From Gonatopus flavifemur (taxonomy: Eukaryota > Arthropoda > Insecta > Hymenoptera > Dryinidae), in contig JAFFJZ010000007.1 in the NCBI GenBank assembly GCA_018340375.1, positions 21,488,001 through 21,552,000 of the forward strand: a DNA stretch of 64,000 bases, in the 5' to 3' direction. The position numbers were made by a program, and so were the translations under genes. This document shows positions 11,775 to 22,382 of this stretch, piece by piece (position 1 is the first letter of the stretch; each line of letters starts with the position of its first letter). Below the pieces are notes generated by a model. That model was given only the letters and a program-made list of their open reading frames with translations, was not told the origin of the DNA and did no database searches.

Positions 11775-12134
11775 CACATTGAGAAATTGAATTATTGTGT
11801 TGAAATTGAATTTTAAATTTGAGTCAATCAACCATTTTTTTCTTCATATTCTTAGTTTACTAGTATTTATCTAATGAAAATCTTGTACTTATCAAATCGT
11901 CTATTTGTAAATTAGGAATCGTTTATTACTTGAGGGAAAAATAAAATCATTCACATGAAATAAATTGAATAAATGAACGATTTGTTTCTTCTGAATGTCA
12001 CATAAAATCAATCGTATGTATGCCAACTATGATATTTATTGACAATTACCATATTTATTCATGATTAATGAATATTTTTGAACAGACGCCAAATAAATAT
12101 ATTCATTTAATATAAATAAACTCTTCTCTCAGTG
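11775..12134. mobile_element. CAC-group insertion in the LINE (360 bp)
   Basis: The right end is CTCTTCTCTCAGTG followed by TA (12135-12136), the same terminus as the element at 2504-2917. The left end CACATTGAGAAATTG after TA (11773-11774) is a diverged partner. Recognisable reverse transcriptase sequence starts directly after the right TA. The left boundary is less sure because nearby LINE sequence is hard to recognise. Confidence 0.6.
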
Positions 12135-12136
12135 TA

Positions 12137-12570
12137 GGTTTTGTAGATATACAAAAAGCATTCGATAATGTTGACTGGGAGAAAATGTTCACAATTTTGA
12201 AAAAGGTAGAAATTAATTTCAAGGATAGGAGAATAATATATGAATTATATAAGAATCAAACCGCAATAATAGAAATAGAGGGTCGAAAAGGAGAAACACG
12301 AATTAAAACAGGGGTGAGACAAGAACGCTCACTATCACCATTGATTTTCAATTTGTATATAGAAGAAGCGATGAACGAAGTAAAGGAGCAAGTGCAATCA
12401 AAATTACAGATCTAAGGAGAAAATGTAAGCATGTTGAGATTTGCGGATGACATAGCTATATTAGCTACGAGTCGGGCTGAGTTAGAAAATATTCTCAACA
12501 CTATGAAAACAATATGACTAGAAAACTATTGTATGAATAAAAATAAGGACGAAACAAAATTTCCGATTTG
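12137..12570 (+). pseudogene. LINE reverse transcriptase, palm fragment
   Basis: The frame reads GFVDIQKAFDNVDWEK (motif A region), GVRQERSLSPLIFNLY (motif B; the usual GCxLSP is changed to ERSLSP), a stop at 12413-12415, and then LRFADDIAILA, the catalytic motif C. A further stop lies before LENYCMNKNK. The N-terminal fingers are missing. It ends at the 12573 insertion in the words FPIC. Confidence 0.85.
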
Positions 12571-12572
12571 TA

Positions 12573-13947
12573 TACGGAGAAAACAGAATTGAGAAAACTG
12601 TCATTATTTGTGGAAAATATTACCATAATGTCTAGAGTCCGAGCGTTAGTCTTGGATCAATAAGAAGATATGCAATTCAACTTTGAAAGTTTAATATTTG
12701 TGAATTCAATTTTGAGAGACGGGTCTTTCAAAAGTACCATACTGATGGCAAAAACAATAAAACATATATATCATTTATTCATAATAACATATATCGCTAT
12801 CCGTAACGGTATGAATCAGAATGTATTATTTAAAACTTCACAACAACTTCAGTTGATTAAAGCAATACCAGTATGGCATATTCTTTGATATTCCTAAAAT
12901 TCGATTTAGTATGGGAAAAATGATTCATTTGTATTCAAAACATTATTCGATTTTACGGTGAATTATAAGCGTGCGTACGTAAACCATCCCTCGACGTTCG
13001 CCGATGATTTCCGAACGAACGAACGACCGAGAGCGTATCTACGCGAAAGTGAGACAGAAGATTTTCAAATAAACGAAACGATTTTGTATTGTAAGAGGTG
13101 TGATGAATACTCGCAACAATACTGTGGAAGTTCACTTTGCCGCCTTTCATTTGAATTCACTTCCATTAAGTGGCACAGTGGAGCGCTCCTATCATTCCAA
13201 TTTTCTCACGAGTGGAGTCGAGATTGTTCAATTCGTATATAAACTGATCATTACATGCGTCACTATAACTTCATTCTCCTTGAGCTTATATATATGCACG
13301 ATGTATACATCATATTTGCGCGTTGAGGAATTTTCTTGTGTTCCAGTTCATCATCATCATCATAGGAGCAGCACAGCCCAGTAGACAATCGTGAGAAGGG
13401 GGACCCCGTCATTGGAGATACACTTTGTTATATGGTGTATAAAAGGAGCCTTCCTGAATGATCAAAACTTTGTCTAATTGTAGTCCCAAGATGGCAGAAT
13501 CCAACATCCGTCACCATGAAATGAAAACACATAGAACAAAGAGGGAGGACGGGAAGAGAGGTGCCAAAAAAGCCGCCGCCACCCCCCCCCCCTCTCATTC
13601 TACTTATTTTCTGATCAGCCGAATTGTTATCATAAAGCTACATCTCATACTTTTTGGAAATCGTTGTATTTACAGAAAAAGTCCCATACTGTCTAGCAAA
13701 AATATCACTTCAGTCGCTTAGAGTTTTCTTGTGATGACGTGTACCAAAATTTGTTTTCCGTCATAGTAGAACATGCATGAATCATTGGAAAACGTGTCAT
13801 AGAATTCTATTGGATTTTACTATGAGCAATTTTTTCCATTTATTATGGTATTTTTTGAAATAGGTACAGACCAACGCTCACACTCTATAAATTATGGTAA
13901 AATTTTCGACAAGTTACATCATTTTTCTCATTACTGTTTTCTCCGTG
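12573..13947. mobile_element. CAC-group foldback carrying about 1.2 kb of unique DNA
   Basis: Terminal inverted repeats of about 80 bp (ACGGAGAAAACAG... at both ends, roughly 75% alike by eye) enclose about 1.2 kb that is not palindromic. TA flanks both sides (12571-12572, 13948-13949), and removing the insert plus one TA rejoins the LINE frame as FPIC-TTAK. The interior is GC-richer than its surroundings in places and differs from the usual foldback design, so it may be captured host DNA. Confidence 0.8.
13435..13735 (+). other. Candidate captured promoter and first exon in the insertion
   Basis: A TATAAAAGG box at about 13438-13446 is followed some 45 bp later by CCAAGATGGC, an ATG in strong context at 13491, opening a frame to 13721 with basic residues and an AAATPPP stretch but no domain I recognise. 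Against this, the words around the ATG resemble the non-coding CAAAATGGCGGATCC repeat at 15150 and 15255, so coincidence is possible. Confidence 0.3.
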
Positions 13948-13949
13948 TA

Positions 13950-14472
13950 CAACAGCGAAAACATCAAGAAGAACGAAAATCAAAATAGATGCAGAGACAA
14001 TCCAGCAAGTCAAAGAATTCAAATATCTAGGAAGCATAATTGCAGAAAACGGTAAAAGCGAAAGAGATATAAGAACAAGAATAGCACAAAGAAAACAGGC
14101 TTTCCACCAAAAGAAACAGTCACTATGTTCGAAGAATATTAGCTCAGCAGTAAGGAAGAAATTCTTGAAGGGAAACGTTTGGGGCACAGCATTATATGGT
14201 TGCGAAACTTGGACAATTGGAAAAACGGACCAATGCAGACTTGAAACTTTTGAAATGTGGTGTTACAGAAGGATGCTTAAAATAAAGTGGATAGAAAAAG
14301 TAAAAAATGAAGAAGTACTTGAGAAGGTAAATGAAAAAAGAAGTCTTTTGAGCCATGTCGCGAAAAGAAGAAGTAATCTGATAGGATACACATTGAGGCA
14401 TGATAGCTTATTGAAAACAATATTGGAAGGAAAAATGACTGGTAAAACTCGAAAAGGTAGACCTAGATTAAG
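13950..14472 (+). pseudogene. LINE reverse transcriptase, C-terminal fragment
   Basis: The frame runs IKIDAETIQQVKEFKYLGSI, then GTALYGCETWTI, FEMWCYRRMLKIKW, GYTLRHDSLLKTIL and GKTRKGRPRLS, the usual C-terminal series of RTE-type elements. No stop occurs in this stretch. It is cut at 14473 by the next insertion and resumes at 17837. Confidence 0.85.
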
Positions 14473-15021
14473 TTCACGGAGAAAAATGTGTATGTTAGAA
14501 CTAGCAATATAAGAATTGTCAACATTTTATTGCTGGTTATGCAATAATTTGTTGTTCGTACATTGCTTCGTTAACAAGAATTGTATTGCTGAAAATCATT
14601 TGTTAAAATGACAATATAAGTTGCCATTCCAGCTCACAATAAACATTGTTGATCTGACAAAACAATATCAAGCAGCGACAACAATAAGTACCACAGAATT
14701 AACAAAAAAAATTATCGTAACGGGATCCATTTGTTGTCAAAACAGCTATATATTTTGAACGTATAAAGCGGTATAATGATTCCCGTGAGAAATTAATTTC
14801 GATCCACTTCAGGAGACAGTTAAAAATGATATCCAAGTGATACACATTCTTCTACAAATCTTTCTTCGATGCAGCTTTTCTTGAATTCGCAAACATAAAA
14901 ATCAATCCTAATTTCTGATTAATTAACAAACCTCACATGAGTTTAAGAAACAAATTTGACGAGTTTCATTCGTTTCTGAAAAAATGCCTGTGATTCAAAT
15001 CCTAATTCATTTATTCAATTG

Positions 15022-16486
15022 CACAGTGGTCTCAAGTCCGTAAAAAGTGGCCAAAACTGTATAGAGTCTTCAGAATTGTTCGCAATTTGGTATCAGGGGG
15101 TTTTGAAGGTCGCTGATTACAAATCCGGTGTCAAGAATGACAAATTCAAAATGGCGGACTGAAATTGTAAAATTCATCGGATTTCTTTTCAACTTCGTAC
15201 TCGGGGTTTTTGAGGTTGCTGATTACAAATCCGGTGTCAAAAATGACAAATTCAAAATGGCGGATCCAATATGGTGGACTAAAATTGTGAAATTCATCGG
15301 ATTTCCTTTCAACTTCGTACTGGTGAGTTTTTGAGGTCACTGATTATGAATCTGTAGGCGAAAATAACAAATCAAAGACGGCGAATCCAATATTGCGGAC
15401 TGAAATTCAAAAATTCATCAGATTTCCTCTCAACTTCGTACCCGGGAGCTTTGGAGTAACTGTTACGGATTGACAGTTGAAAAATAACGATTTAAATAGG
15501 GAAAAACTAATCGGCGTCTAAACATGGCTAATTGGGACGAGTTCAAAGAAAATCCATAAAACTGCTTGATCGTGATGAAAGTCCATTCAAGGGTTTCTAG
15601 GGTCTTTGATTTCTCCATGATACCAATTTCAATTACAATTAATTCATTTTGCGCGTTTTCTGTATTTTCGTCCGTCATATTGGATCCACGGCATTTCTTT
15701 GAAAAATAGTTCAGGTATAAGTTTCTTGTTTTATCACAAGGAACCCGAATCTTGAATAAAAAGGTTTTATTTTTCCATGAAAAAAACTCAACTTTGGGTC
15801 TATTTGACTCATTTCCGGTTGGTACAGGGAGTCAACTCTATGGCCAATCGAGAAAGCATACCTGATTTAGGTGTACAAACTCATAAAGTTTTTCTCTTCA
15901 GAGCATCCGGTGAGCATATAAACGGCTACTGCAGATGGTCTGTATATTGTTTTCCCGTTTCGAATTTGAATAATTCAAAAAGTTGCCAACAGTAGCACGT
16001 GAAACTCATGGATTCAATTGATATGGAATTTGGAGAACCTAAATCAGTTGGGTTTAAGATTGGGTAACGTTCGGAAACAACTCATTAGATTATGTCAACT
16101 TTTTCTCTGCATATGTTTTATTCTAATTTGAACGTCACACTATTTGAAATCGTTTCAAATGAGAGATGGAACAATGTGAGAATATGGGAATATGTACCTT
16201 AAGTGGGACTCTCCATCATTCGGTATCATCCAAAATAATTTCCCAACATGAGCAATTACAGACTATTGTTTGGTGCAAAAAACATTTGACGCGAAACTCC
16301 CATGCGCGATGAAATTGACGACATTCCTAACTGTGTAACAGTTAATGAGCGAAATTGAATCGATTTGATGGATTGTTTCTTACATAACTGATTACTGTAT
16401 AATATGATACAATGGTTCATTCGGTCTCGTCGGAGATTTGAAAAGAATGAGTTTTGGCCAAGAATTTAGGATTTGAGACCACAGTG
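15022..16486. mobile_element. Transib-like non-autonomous element (1465 bp)
   Basis: The ends are CACAGTGGTCTCAA and, read inward from the right, CACTGTGGTCTCAA; similarity extends to about 38 bp with GGCCAAAACT. The 5-bp AATTG stands on both sides (15017-15021, 16487-16491). Transib elements and V(D)J heptamers share CACAGTG-type ends, and Transib gives 5-bp duplications. No RAG1-like transposase frame is present. The interior includes a tandem repeat (15050-15470). Confidence 0.7.
15050..15470 (+). repeat. Tandem CGCCAT-type units inside the Transib-like element
   Basis: Three to four units of about 115-125 bp repeat GCTGATTACAAATCCGGTGT, a CAAAATGGCGGA core, AAATTCATCGGATT and CAACTTCGTAC. 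They are the best preserved examples of the family at 8570-9520 and 52385-53060, which suggests the other arrays may also be transposon interior. Confidence 0.7.
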
Positions 16487-16589
16487 AATTGGCACAATTT
16501 TATGTTTTTCTTGAATATATTCTCATCGTTAACTCTCAAAAAAGTCGAGGATTACCATCAATGGCAATTTAAGTACTCAGTTGTCAACT

Positions 16590-16662
16590 TGGAGATCTAC
16601 TGATCTGATAAAAGCTTTGATTCCCACTCAGAGGGTCCGGATTCGAATCTCGCTAAAGCAAC
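16590..16662 (+). tRNA. tRNA-like sequence (pseudogene or SINE head)
   Basis: A B-box-like GGATTCGAATCT (16639-16650) follows a weak A-box-like region about 40 bp upstream, and a rough CTTTG/CAGAG stem could be an anticodon arm. A full cloverleaf does not close, so it is not called as a functional tRNA. Confidence 0.3.
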
Positions 16663-16735
16663 TTTCCAACATTTGAACTTGAAATCAGCTTTCCTTCACA
16701 TATGAATCAAACCACATCGTAATAGAATGTTTGTA

Positions 16736-16985
16736 CACGCAGAGAAAAGTTACCTAAAAAATTACTACACTTTATAGTAAAATAGGAACAAAATCACATT
16801 TTGGGGTTATGTATTATATGTTGTCATTAAAATTACTATACTTTCTAGTAAGGAGTGATGGAATTCTGTTATTGATTGATAGAAAGTATAGTAATTTTAA
16901 TGACAACATATAATACATAAAATGTGATTTCGTTCCTATTTTACTATGAGGTGTAGTAATTTTTTAGGTAACTTTTCTCTGCGTG
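16736..16985. mobile_element. CAC-group foldback element (250 bp)
   Basis: A near-perfect palindrome with ends CACGCAGAGAAAAG and CTTTTCTCTGCGTG, TA on both sides (16734-16735, 16986-16987). Arms share ATTACTA and AAATCAC blocks with few differences, so it looks young. Confidence 0.85.
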
Positions 16986-17192
16986 TAGGGATAAATTCCG
17001 ATGAGAAATTTTTTTCCTCACTCGAAAGTAATATTTTTCAAATGGGTAAATATAAATTATTGATATACCACATGATATTGCAAAATTGAATATTTGAATT
17101 GTTAATAATGTTGACAATATCATATTGTTGCCAGCAATAGTGACGGTCATATTTTTACGATATTTATTTTGGGTTGATATATAACATGATAT

Positions 17193-17789
17193 CCCAGATA
17201 GAAAAATGTTTCAATAATACCATCATGATGGTGACATGCACGCCAAGAAATGTTTGCATCATGGTACCAAGGTGTTTCCGCATAAAGCATTGTTATTGGT
17301 ACACTGAGAAAAATGTGTTTCGTAGAACTAGCAATAAGAGCATTGCTGACATTTTATTGTTGAATATACAATAATTCTTGTTCTTATAGCAATATATAGT
17401 TGTCTTATTAACAATAAAATTGTCAATTCAGCAATTTTATTGCTGGTTGATATGTGACAATTCAGCATTGTTATATGTCAACCTACAATAAAAATCGTAA
17501 AAATATGACCGTTAACATTGTTGAATTGGCAATTCTATTGTTAACAAGACAACATGTATTGCTATAAGAACAAAAATTATTGTATTTCCAACAATAAAAT
17601 GCCAACAATTCTGTGATTGCTAGTTCTACGAAACACATTTTTCTCAGTGTAGCAAAACGAGGTGATGGTACCATAATGAAGACATAATGTTTACATTTTA
17701 TGCGTCTTTGCAATCTGAGCGAAGTTTATGATAGTATGTTTACGGCACATTATGTTACAAAATATTTAGGGCATGGTTTTCTATCTGGG
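17193..17789. mobile_element. CCC-group foldback holding a CAC element
   Basis: Ends CCCAGATAGAAAA and TTTTCTATCTGGG, AT on both sides (17191-17192, 17790-17791). Inner arms share ATGGTACCA. It is interrupted by 17302-17649. It entered the older CAC element 14475-17836. Confidence 0.75.
17302..17649. mobile_element. CAC-group foldback element (348 bp), innermost layer
   Basis: Ends CACTGAGAAAAATGTG and CACATTTTTCTCAGTG, TA on both sides (17300-17301, 17650-17651). Arms are rich in AACAATAAAATTG-type words. It is the same family as the element that forms the outermost layer of this stack. Confidence 0.85.
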
Positions 17790-17836
17790 ATTTTATTGTC
17801 AATTCAGCAATGTTATTGTTAGTTCTTTTCTCCTTG

Positions 17837-17972
17837 TTATATGAAGCAAATCATACAAGATAAGGGTTGTCGTAGATAATATGTAAAAATTAAGCGTCTA
17901 GCGGATAATGGATAGGGTTGGAGGATTTCATCAAACCAGTTGTAAGACTGATTACTTCATGATGATGATGAA
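17837..17972 (+). pseudogene. LINE C-terminus and 3' tail
   Basis: After the insertion the frame continues YMKQIIQDKGCRR, a stop, YVKIKRLADNG, a stop, GWRISSNQL and the terminal stop at 17943-17945, followed by a short ATGATGATGATGAA tail. RTE elements commonly end in a short microsatellite-like run rather than poly(A). Confidence 0.8.
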
Positions 17973-18356
17973 TCTATGAGATAAATCATGTTTTAGTGAT
18001 AAAATTTCAATGATGCTTGTGAAATTGAGGATAAAGTGCAAGAAATGTATCTCTCCTGGTCTCTCCTTTCCTCGTTTGTCACACGAAATCACTGACAAAC
18101 AAGATCCTATTCCGATCATATTGTTACAATACTTGGTGTATATGTCAAAAGGCTATTCACTTGTGAGTCAATGGATTTCAATATGAGCGATGATTTTCAA
18201 ATAAAGAACTGAATCAAATAGAGTCATCATTGAACGGTAGGAATCACATAGAAATCACAAGCGAGTCAGTGGGAGTCACTTGGCAGTAGTGACTCGCACT
18301 GACTCGCATTCACTTGCAAGTGGTTCCAACTGCTGAATCACTGAGAGTCAAACTCT

Positions 18357-18815
18357 TTAAGGAGATACTAGCGCTGGGACATTAGCCAAATTTTCCGTGT
18401 AAGATTTCTCCAAAATACTTTCAAATTTTCAAAATATCGCTCTATACAAAATTTCTATAGATATTCAAGAAATGCTGTATAGAACAATATTTTGAAAATA
18501 TTCAAGTATTATGGAGAAATCTTACACGAAAGATTTGGCTAAAATCCCGGCGCTATAGTAAAACTTCAAGTAATCCCGCATATCAGCTTAAAAATGCAGC
18601 CAAAAGTAGCGCCCATTCGAACTGAAAGTAAGCAATGAAAAAGACTGAATTTCATCTGAAACATCTTGATTTCCAAAGTGAGATGGAATTGACTGAAATT
18701 CAGTCTTTTTCATTGCTTACTTTCAGTGCGAATAGGCGCTACTTTTGGCTGCATTTTTAAGCTGATATGCGGGATTACTTTAAGTTTTATTTTTTACTAT
18801 AGTATGCACCCCTAA
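18357..18815. mobile_element. TTAA foldback element with verified empty site
   Basis: Left TTAAGGAGATACTAGCGC, right GCACCCCTAA (the right TTAA now reads CTAA). Arms include TAGCCAAAT and ATTTGGCTA and the inverted GTAAGATTTCTCC block. The target is a single TTAA in the paralogous repeat at 6818-6821. Its right terminus is itself interrupted by 18556-18802. Confidence 0.8.
18556..18802. mobile_element. Foldback with TAGTAAAA ends inside the TTAA element
   Basis: A palindrome with TAGTAAAAC at the left and TTTTTTACTATAG at the right; arms contain GCAGCCAAAAGTAGCG and GACTGAATTTCA with their inverses. A TA duplication fits but the exact end is ambiguous by a few bases. Related to the CACTGTAAAAAG elements. 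Confidence 0.7.
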
Positions 18816-18890
18816 TGCAGAGAATCATCGAATGAAATGACATGACTTCAATGCATCAGTTTTATGACTCGCAGTGAACAGCCCCTCGGT

Positions 18891-19949
18891 ATATGTACTT
18901 TCATCAATACGTGATCGGGTTGTAGGATGGAAACTACCGACATATTTTCCAGAAGTGATTCAAACTATGTTCCTCGATTGTGATGTATCCTCCTCCCCTA
19001 GTATATTTTCACATTCATAAATAATCATCGGATGTTTCACGAAAGTTCCGATCCACCTGTAAAGAGTGAGGAGTAATCTTAAGTTGGCAACAAACAATGA
19101 TCAAATCGGTCAGCAATTTTCATTGATCGTTTTGACCATTTTTTCCATATAGAATGAACAATATTGTGTTGCTCTGAATCGTAATTCCCGGAAATTTGAT
19201 TTTCAATGGTTGTAAATATATAAGTTTGAATAAATTTCAAAGCATTAGATCTAGGGCTTTCATATTCTCACTATGATATCTTTGATATATGCAGAAGATT
19301 TCTATGCAATGAAAGTTGTGTAGCTTAAAAAACGAGAGAAACTGAGGATAAAAATGTAAATAGGTATTGACATTTTTTTTAACCGGAAGTTTTAGGGTTT
19401 GTATCTTCTTTCCAGTTGTAGCACCTTGTCTTCCATACACAGAAAGTTGATAGACTTTATCAGGCATAAAATAAAAACAATCACCTGAATTGGTTGAAAA
19501 ATAAAAATACTATTTGAAACTAAAAAGAAAATAACATGTCAAAACGATTAAACAAATGAAAGATTGACTTTAATACATGAAGAAGCTAGACATTTTTTCC
19601 CCCTCAAAAAATCCTTTTAATATAAATTTTGTCAAACATCAAAACCATAATAAAACAAAAAGAAAGCATATTCCGGGTGGAAAAATAATGAGTTGATGCA
19701 TCTCCTGTGAATCATGAAGAAGATGCGTTAACTCATTATTTTTCAATTTATTCAGTCGTTTTCGAAAAAAGTGGAGGGAGAAATTTGGGATTTCTTGGAA
19801 CTTCGTGATGCCCTTAAGGATCAATTTTTCCCCAGAATTGTGTGCTTTGAGATATTAATGTCGTTCAGTACATGTATATTCTTCTTCGCATAAATTTCTA
19901 TTCTCACTGTAAATTTGAATTCATCTTCAATTTCAATTTTGCATACAAA
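18891..19949. other. No gene or clear element seen
   Basis: Mixed AT-rich sequence. A short inverted pair around AATGAGTTGATGCATC and GATGCGTTAACTCATT (19688-19739) is the only local structure noted. Confidence 0.4.
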
Positions 19950-20307
19950 CAGGGTTCAGACAAGTTTTGTTCGAACAATTTCCTTGAGTTTTCCCTGTGA
20001 TTTCCCTGAGTAAAATTCTAATTTCCAGAAATCGTCGGATCATGAATGTGTCCCCAAACATTTTTTCCTCAGTGTATAATTTCTAAGATTCCACGATTAA
20101 AAATTAAGAAAATATGTTGTAGAAAATGAAAAATAGAGTTAATGGAAAAATTTTTATTTTGATAAAAAATTTTAGTGATTTCCCTGAGATTTCCAGGTTT
20201 TTGGGAGTTTTTATAATTTCCCTTAAAATGCCCGGTGTTTTGAGTCCAATTTTTATTTCCCTGAGTTTTCCCGAATTTCCCGGAATTCCAGTTCTGTCTG
20301 AACCCTG
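19950..20307. mobile_element. Element with TTTCCCTGAG tandem interior (358 bp)
   Basis: Ends CAGGGTTCAGACAAG and CTGTCTGAACCCTG are inverted; ACAAA stands on both sides (19945-19949, 20308-20312), a possible 5-bp TSD. The interior repeats TTCCCTGAGATTTCC-like words. Superfamily uncertain; the CAGGG end recalls hAT but the duplication is too short. Confidence 0.65.
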
Positions 20308-20312
20308 ACAAA

Positions 20313-21820
20313 GCGTCATTTCATGAAATCCTATCAATTCGCTGTTCGCTTTTCAACAAACATTCGATATTGAAAGTCCATACAATATTTCAAACTGTGA
20401 ACAAAGCAGGCACAGATTCAGTCAAGAGTCCATTTGTCATGTCAAACGATTAAGTCATACAATCCACCAATATCAATTTAACAATACTCATCTGTGTTTC
20501 TTCGCTGACAAATGATTACTTCAACTATGTATGAAATAATGTCTGTAAATTGTTCTTTGTAGATCCAAATCAGTACAATTTAACCATAGCAATTGATGTT
20601 CAGTTCTTCAGTGATTGAATCTTAATTGACAGTACTTTTTACCGATTCACATGTACTATAGAATGAGATCGTCAGTGAATGACATTAATTGTTTCTGAAT
20701 TAATATGCACAGCAATCGAGAAGAATAGATCATCTTAGTATGAATGTATAATTTCATCATTTTTATGATTTATTATTCTCTAAGATTCAAATAAGAAAAT
20801 AAATTCAAATCAAATTTTTTTCAAATCCCACAAACTTGTTCTGCTATCAGTCATCATCATTCTACGGACAAAAAATTCAACTGCAGGAGTCTAGTGGCTA
20901 TTGCGTGTAAGGGTTATCATTGAATTATCCCCTGCAGCAAAAAATGTAAATTTGTAGCTGATTCATTTGCTGTATTGATGTATAAGCGACAATTTGGCTA
21001 TCCGTGTACGTGCTAAGCATTCGGCTGCTACATCTCATTTTTTTTCGTGTATAGAACAGAAAAACGAGTTGCAGACAGATGGTTTTGTGTTGGATTTTGT
21101 GAATGTTAATCCTCTGATTGAACATGTGGATCCCAAGTACACGATGAAAGCTATAACATTGTATAAATGAATGATTTCAAGTGATGAAATTATTTACGGA
21201 AGTTGACTGAAATTTCACGCTATTAGTGTAATTGTCATGTTCAAAACTTCAAGAAAATATTTATATACAGTGAAATATAGGTGGATATTAATGAAGGAAG
21301 AAAAATAAAATCAATTTCACAGCATTGTCAACTAGATTCTTCATAAAGCTGATTTTAGGCCAAGGTTAAATGGAGATCCAAACTTAACGCATGCCACTCA
21401 TTTAGGATTGAAATATCATATGGTGGTGAACGAATTTCATTTGCGACTAATAAAGATCGAGTGTTCTCTAAATTAAAAGTAATAAAATGGTTTTCAATTC
21501 ATATTCGTATATTTATCTATACACCACAAATGTGCCTTTATCTCAATGTGAAAACAGTGGAAGTCGTTTCCTCTTCTGCTCTGACTAGGATCATAATTCT
21601 TCGATTCGAGTTTAATTTTCACAACCACAGGTGTCGATAGATTTCAAATTCTACAATTGTCATTCAATTTACGTACTGCATGTTGGTATATTAAAATGAT
21701 TTGTACATCATGTAATGATCAAACGTTTCTGGACAAACTGACGTCAGCCAGAAAATGTTTGTGAAGTATTCAAGATATATTCATTGAAATGTGGTATTAG
21801 GTTTTTCTGAGGAGGATACG
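20313..21820. other. No gene or clear element seen
   Basis: AT-rich sequence without recognisable protein, large palindrome or repeat shared with the rest of the window. Confidence 0.4.
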
Positions 21821-21821
21821 A

Positions 21822-21960
21822 GCGGCCTGGCGCTAACCAAATGTTTTTTCATAAGATCTTTTCAACTATTCCTTCAATAATCTCAAAATATTTCTTTGCG
21901 TACAACATTTTTATGGGGATCCAAACCATGAATATGAAACTTGGCTAAAGTTATGTCACT
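21822..21960. mobile_element. Half copy of a TTAA-type element
   Basis: GGATACGAGCGGCCTGGCGCTAACCAAAT resembles the left end of the 22383 and 18357 elements, followed by ATAAGATCTTTTC. No matching right end was found. Confidence 0.4.
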
Positions 21961-22382
21961 CCCATCTCCATAAATTACACACTAAAAAAAATTGTACCCA
22001 ACATTTTTTTAGTAAATTAACAAACAATATAGGTAAAATATCAAAAAAATGTTTTCCAGTTGATAAACATTCCTTGGGAAGTCACGAAAATTGTTTGGAA
22101 ATTCACAGAAAATTTGTGGATTTCCAAATAATTTACAAATCCCCAAGTTTTTCATCATATTTTTTTTTGGAAATTCACAAATGTTCTTCACAGTGCAGAA
22201 AATATCCATTCGTCCTTTGTTCCAATATGATTTTCATAATTATCACCTTCTGTATTTGATTATGTGTGATGAAAACTCAATAATCACATAAGAGGTTTCT
22301 TTGTCAAACCTTGTTCTTGAGATATCCCAAATTATTCTATAAATCTGTGAAAGTATATTTACGTTTATCTGGTTTTTGATCA

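Larger units (their letters stand above)
14475..17836. mobile_element. CAC-group element swollen by four later insertions
   Basis: Left end CACGGAGAAAAATGTG, right end TTTTCTCCTTG, TT on both sides (14473-14474, 17837-17838). Its interior words (GAACTAGCAATA, ATTTTATTGCTGG) match the intact element at 17302-17649. Ignoring it and one TT makes the LINE read GRPRLS-YMKQIIQ, which proves both ends belong to one insertion event. It holds the insertions 15022-16486, 16736-16985 and 17193-17789, the last with 17302-17649 inside it. Confidence 0.85.
10200..17972 (+). mobile_element. RTE/BovB-type LINE broken by three insertions
   Basis: A single non-LTR retrotransposon about 2.7 kb long once 5.1 kb of later insertions (11775-12134, 12573-13947, 14475-17836) are set aside. 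Order: probable 5' UTR, APE-type endonuclease, reverse transcriptase with FADD box, a C-terminal YGCETWT region, stop at 17943-17945, and a short ATGATGATGATGAA tail ending near 17972. All coding pieces are in the same reading frame. In-frame stops show it is dead. The endonuclease text strongly resembles RTE elements. The 5' limit is uncertain and no LINE target duplication was identified. Confidence 0.85.
18152..18890. mobile_element. Foldback of GTGACTC motifs, interrupted copy
   Basis: Inverse-orientation relative of 6741-7048, with GTGAGTCA and CACTGACTCGC words. The arm is split between CTCTTTAA and TGCAGAGAATC by the TTAA element 18357-18815; those two flanks are contiguous in the 6.8-kb copy. 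Confidence 0.7.

Noticed and set aside
13100..13384. 94-codon open frame ending in a run of histidines
   Set aside because: The histidines come from a short CAT microsatellite; the rest matches nothing I recognise.
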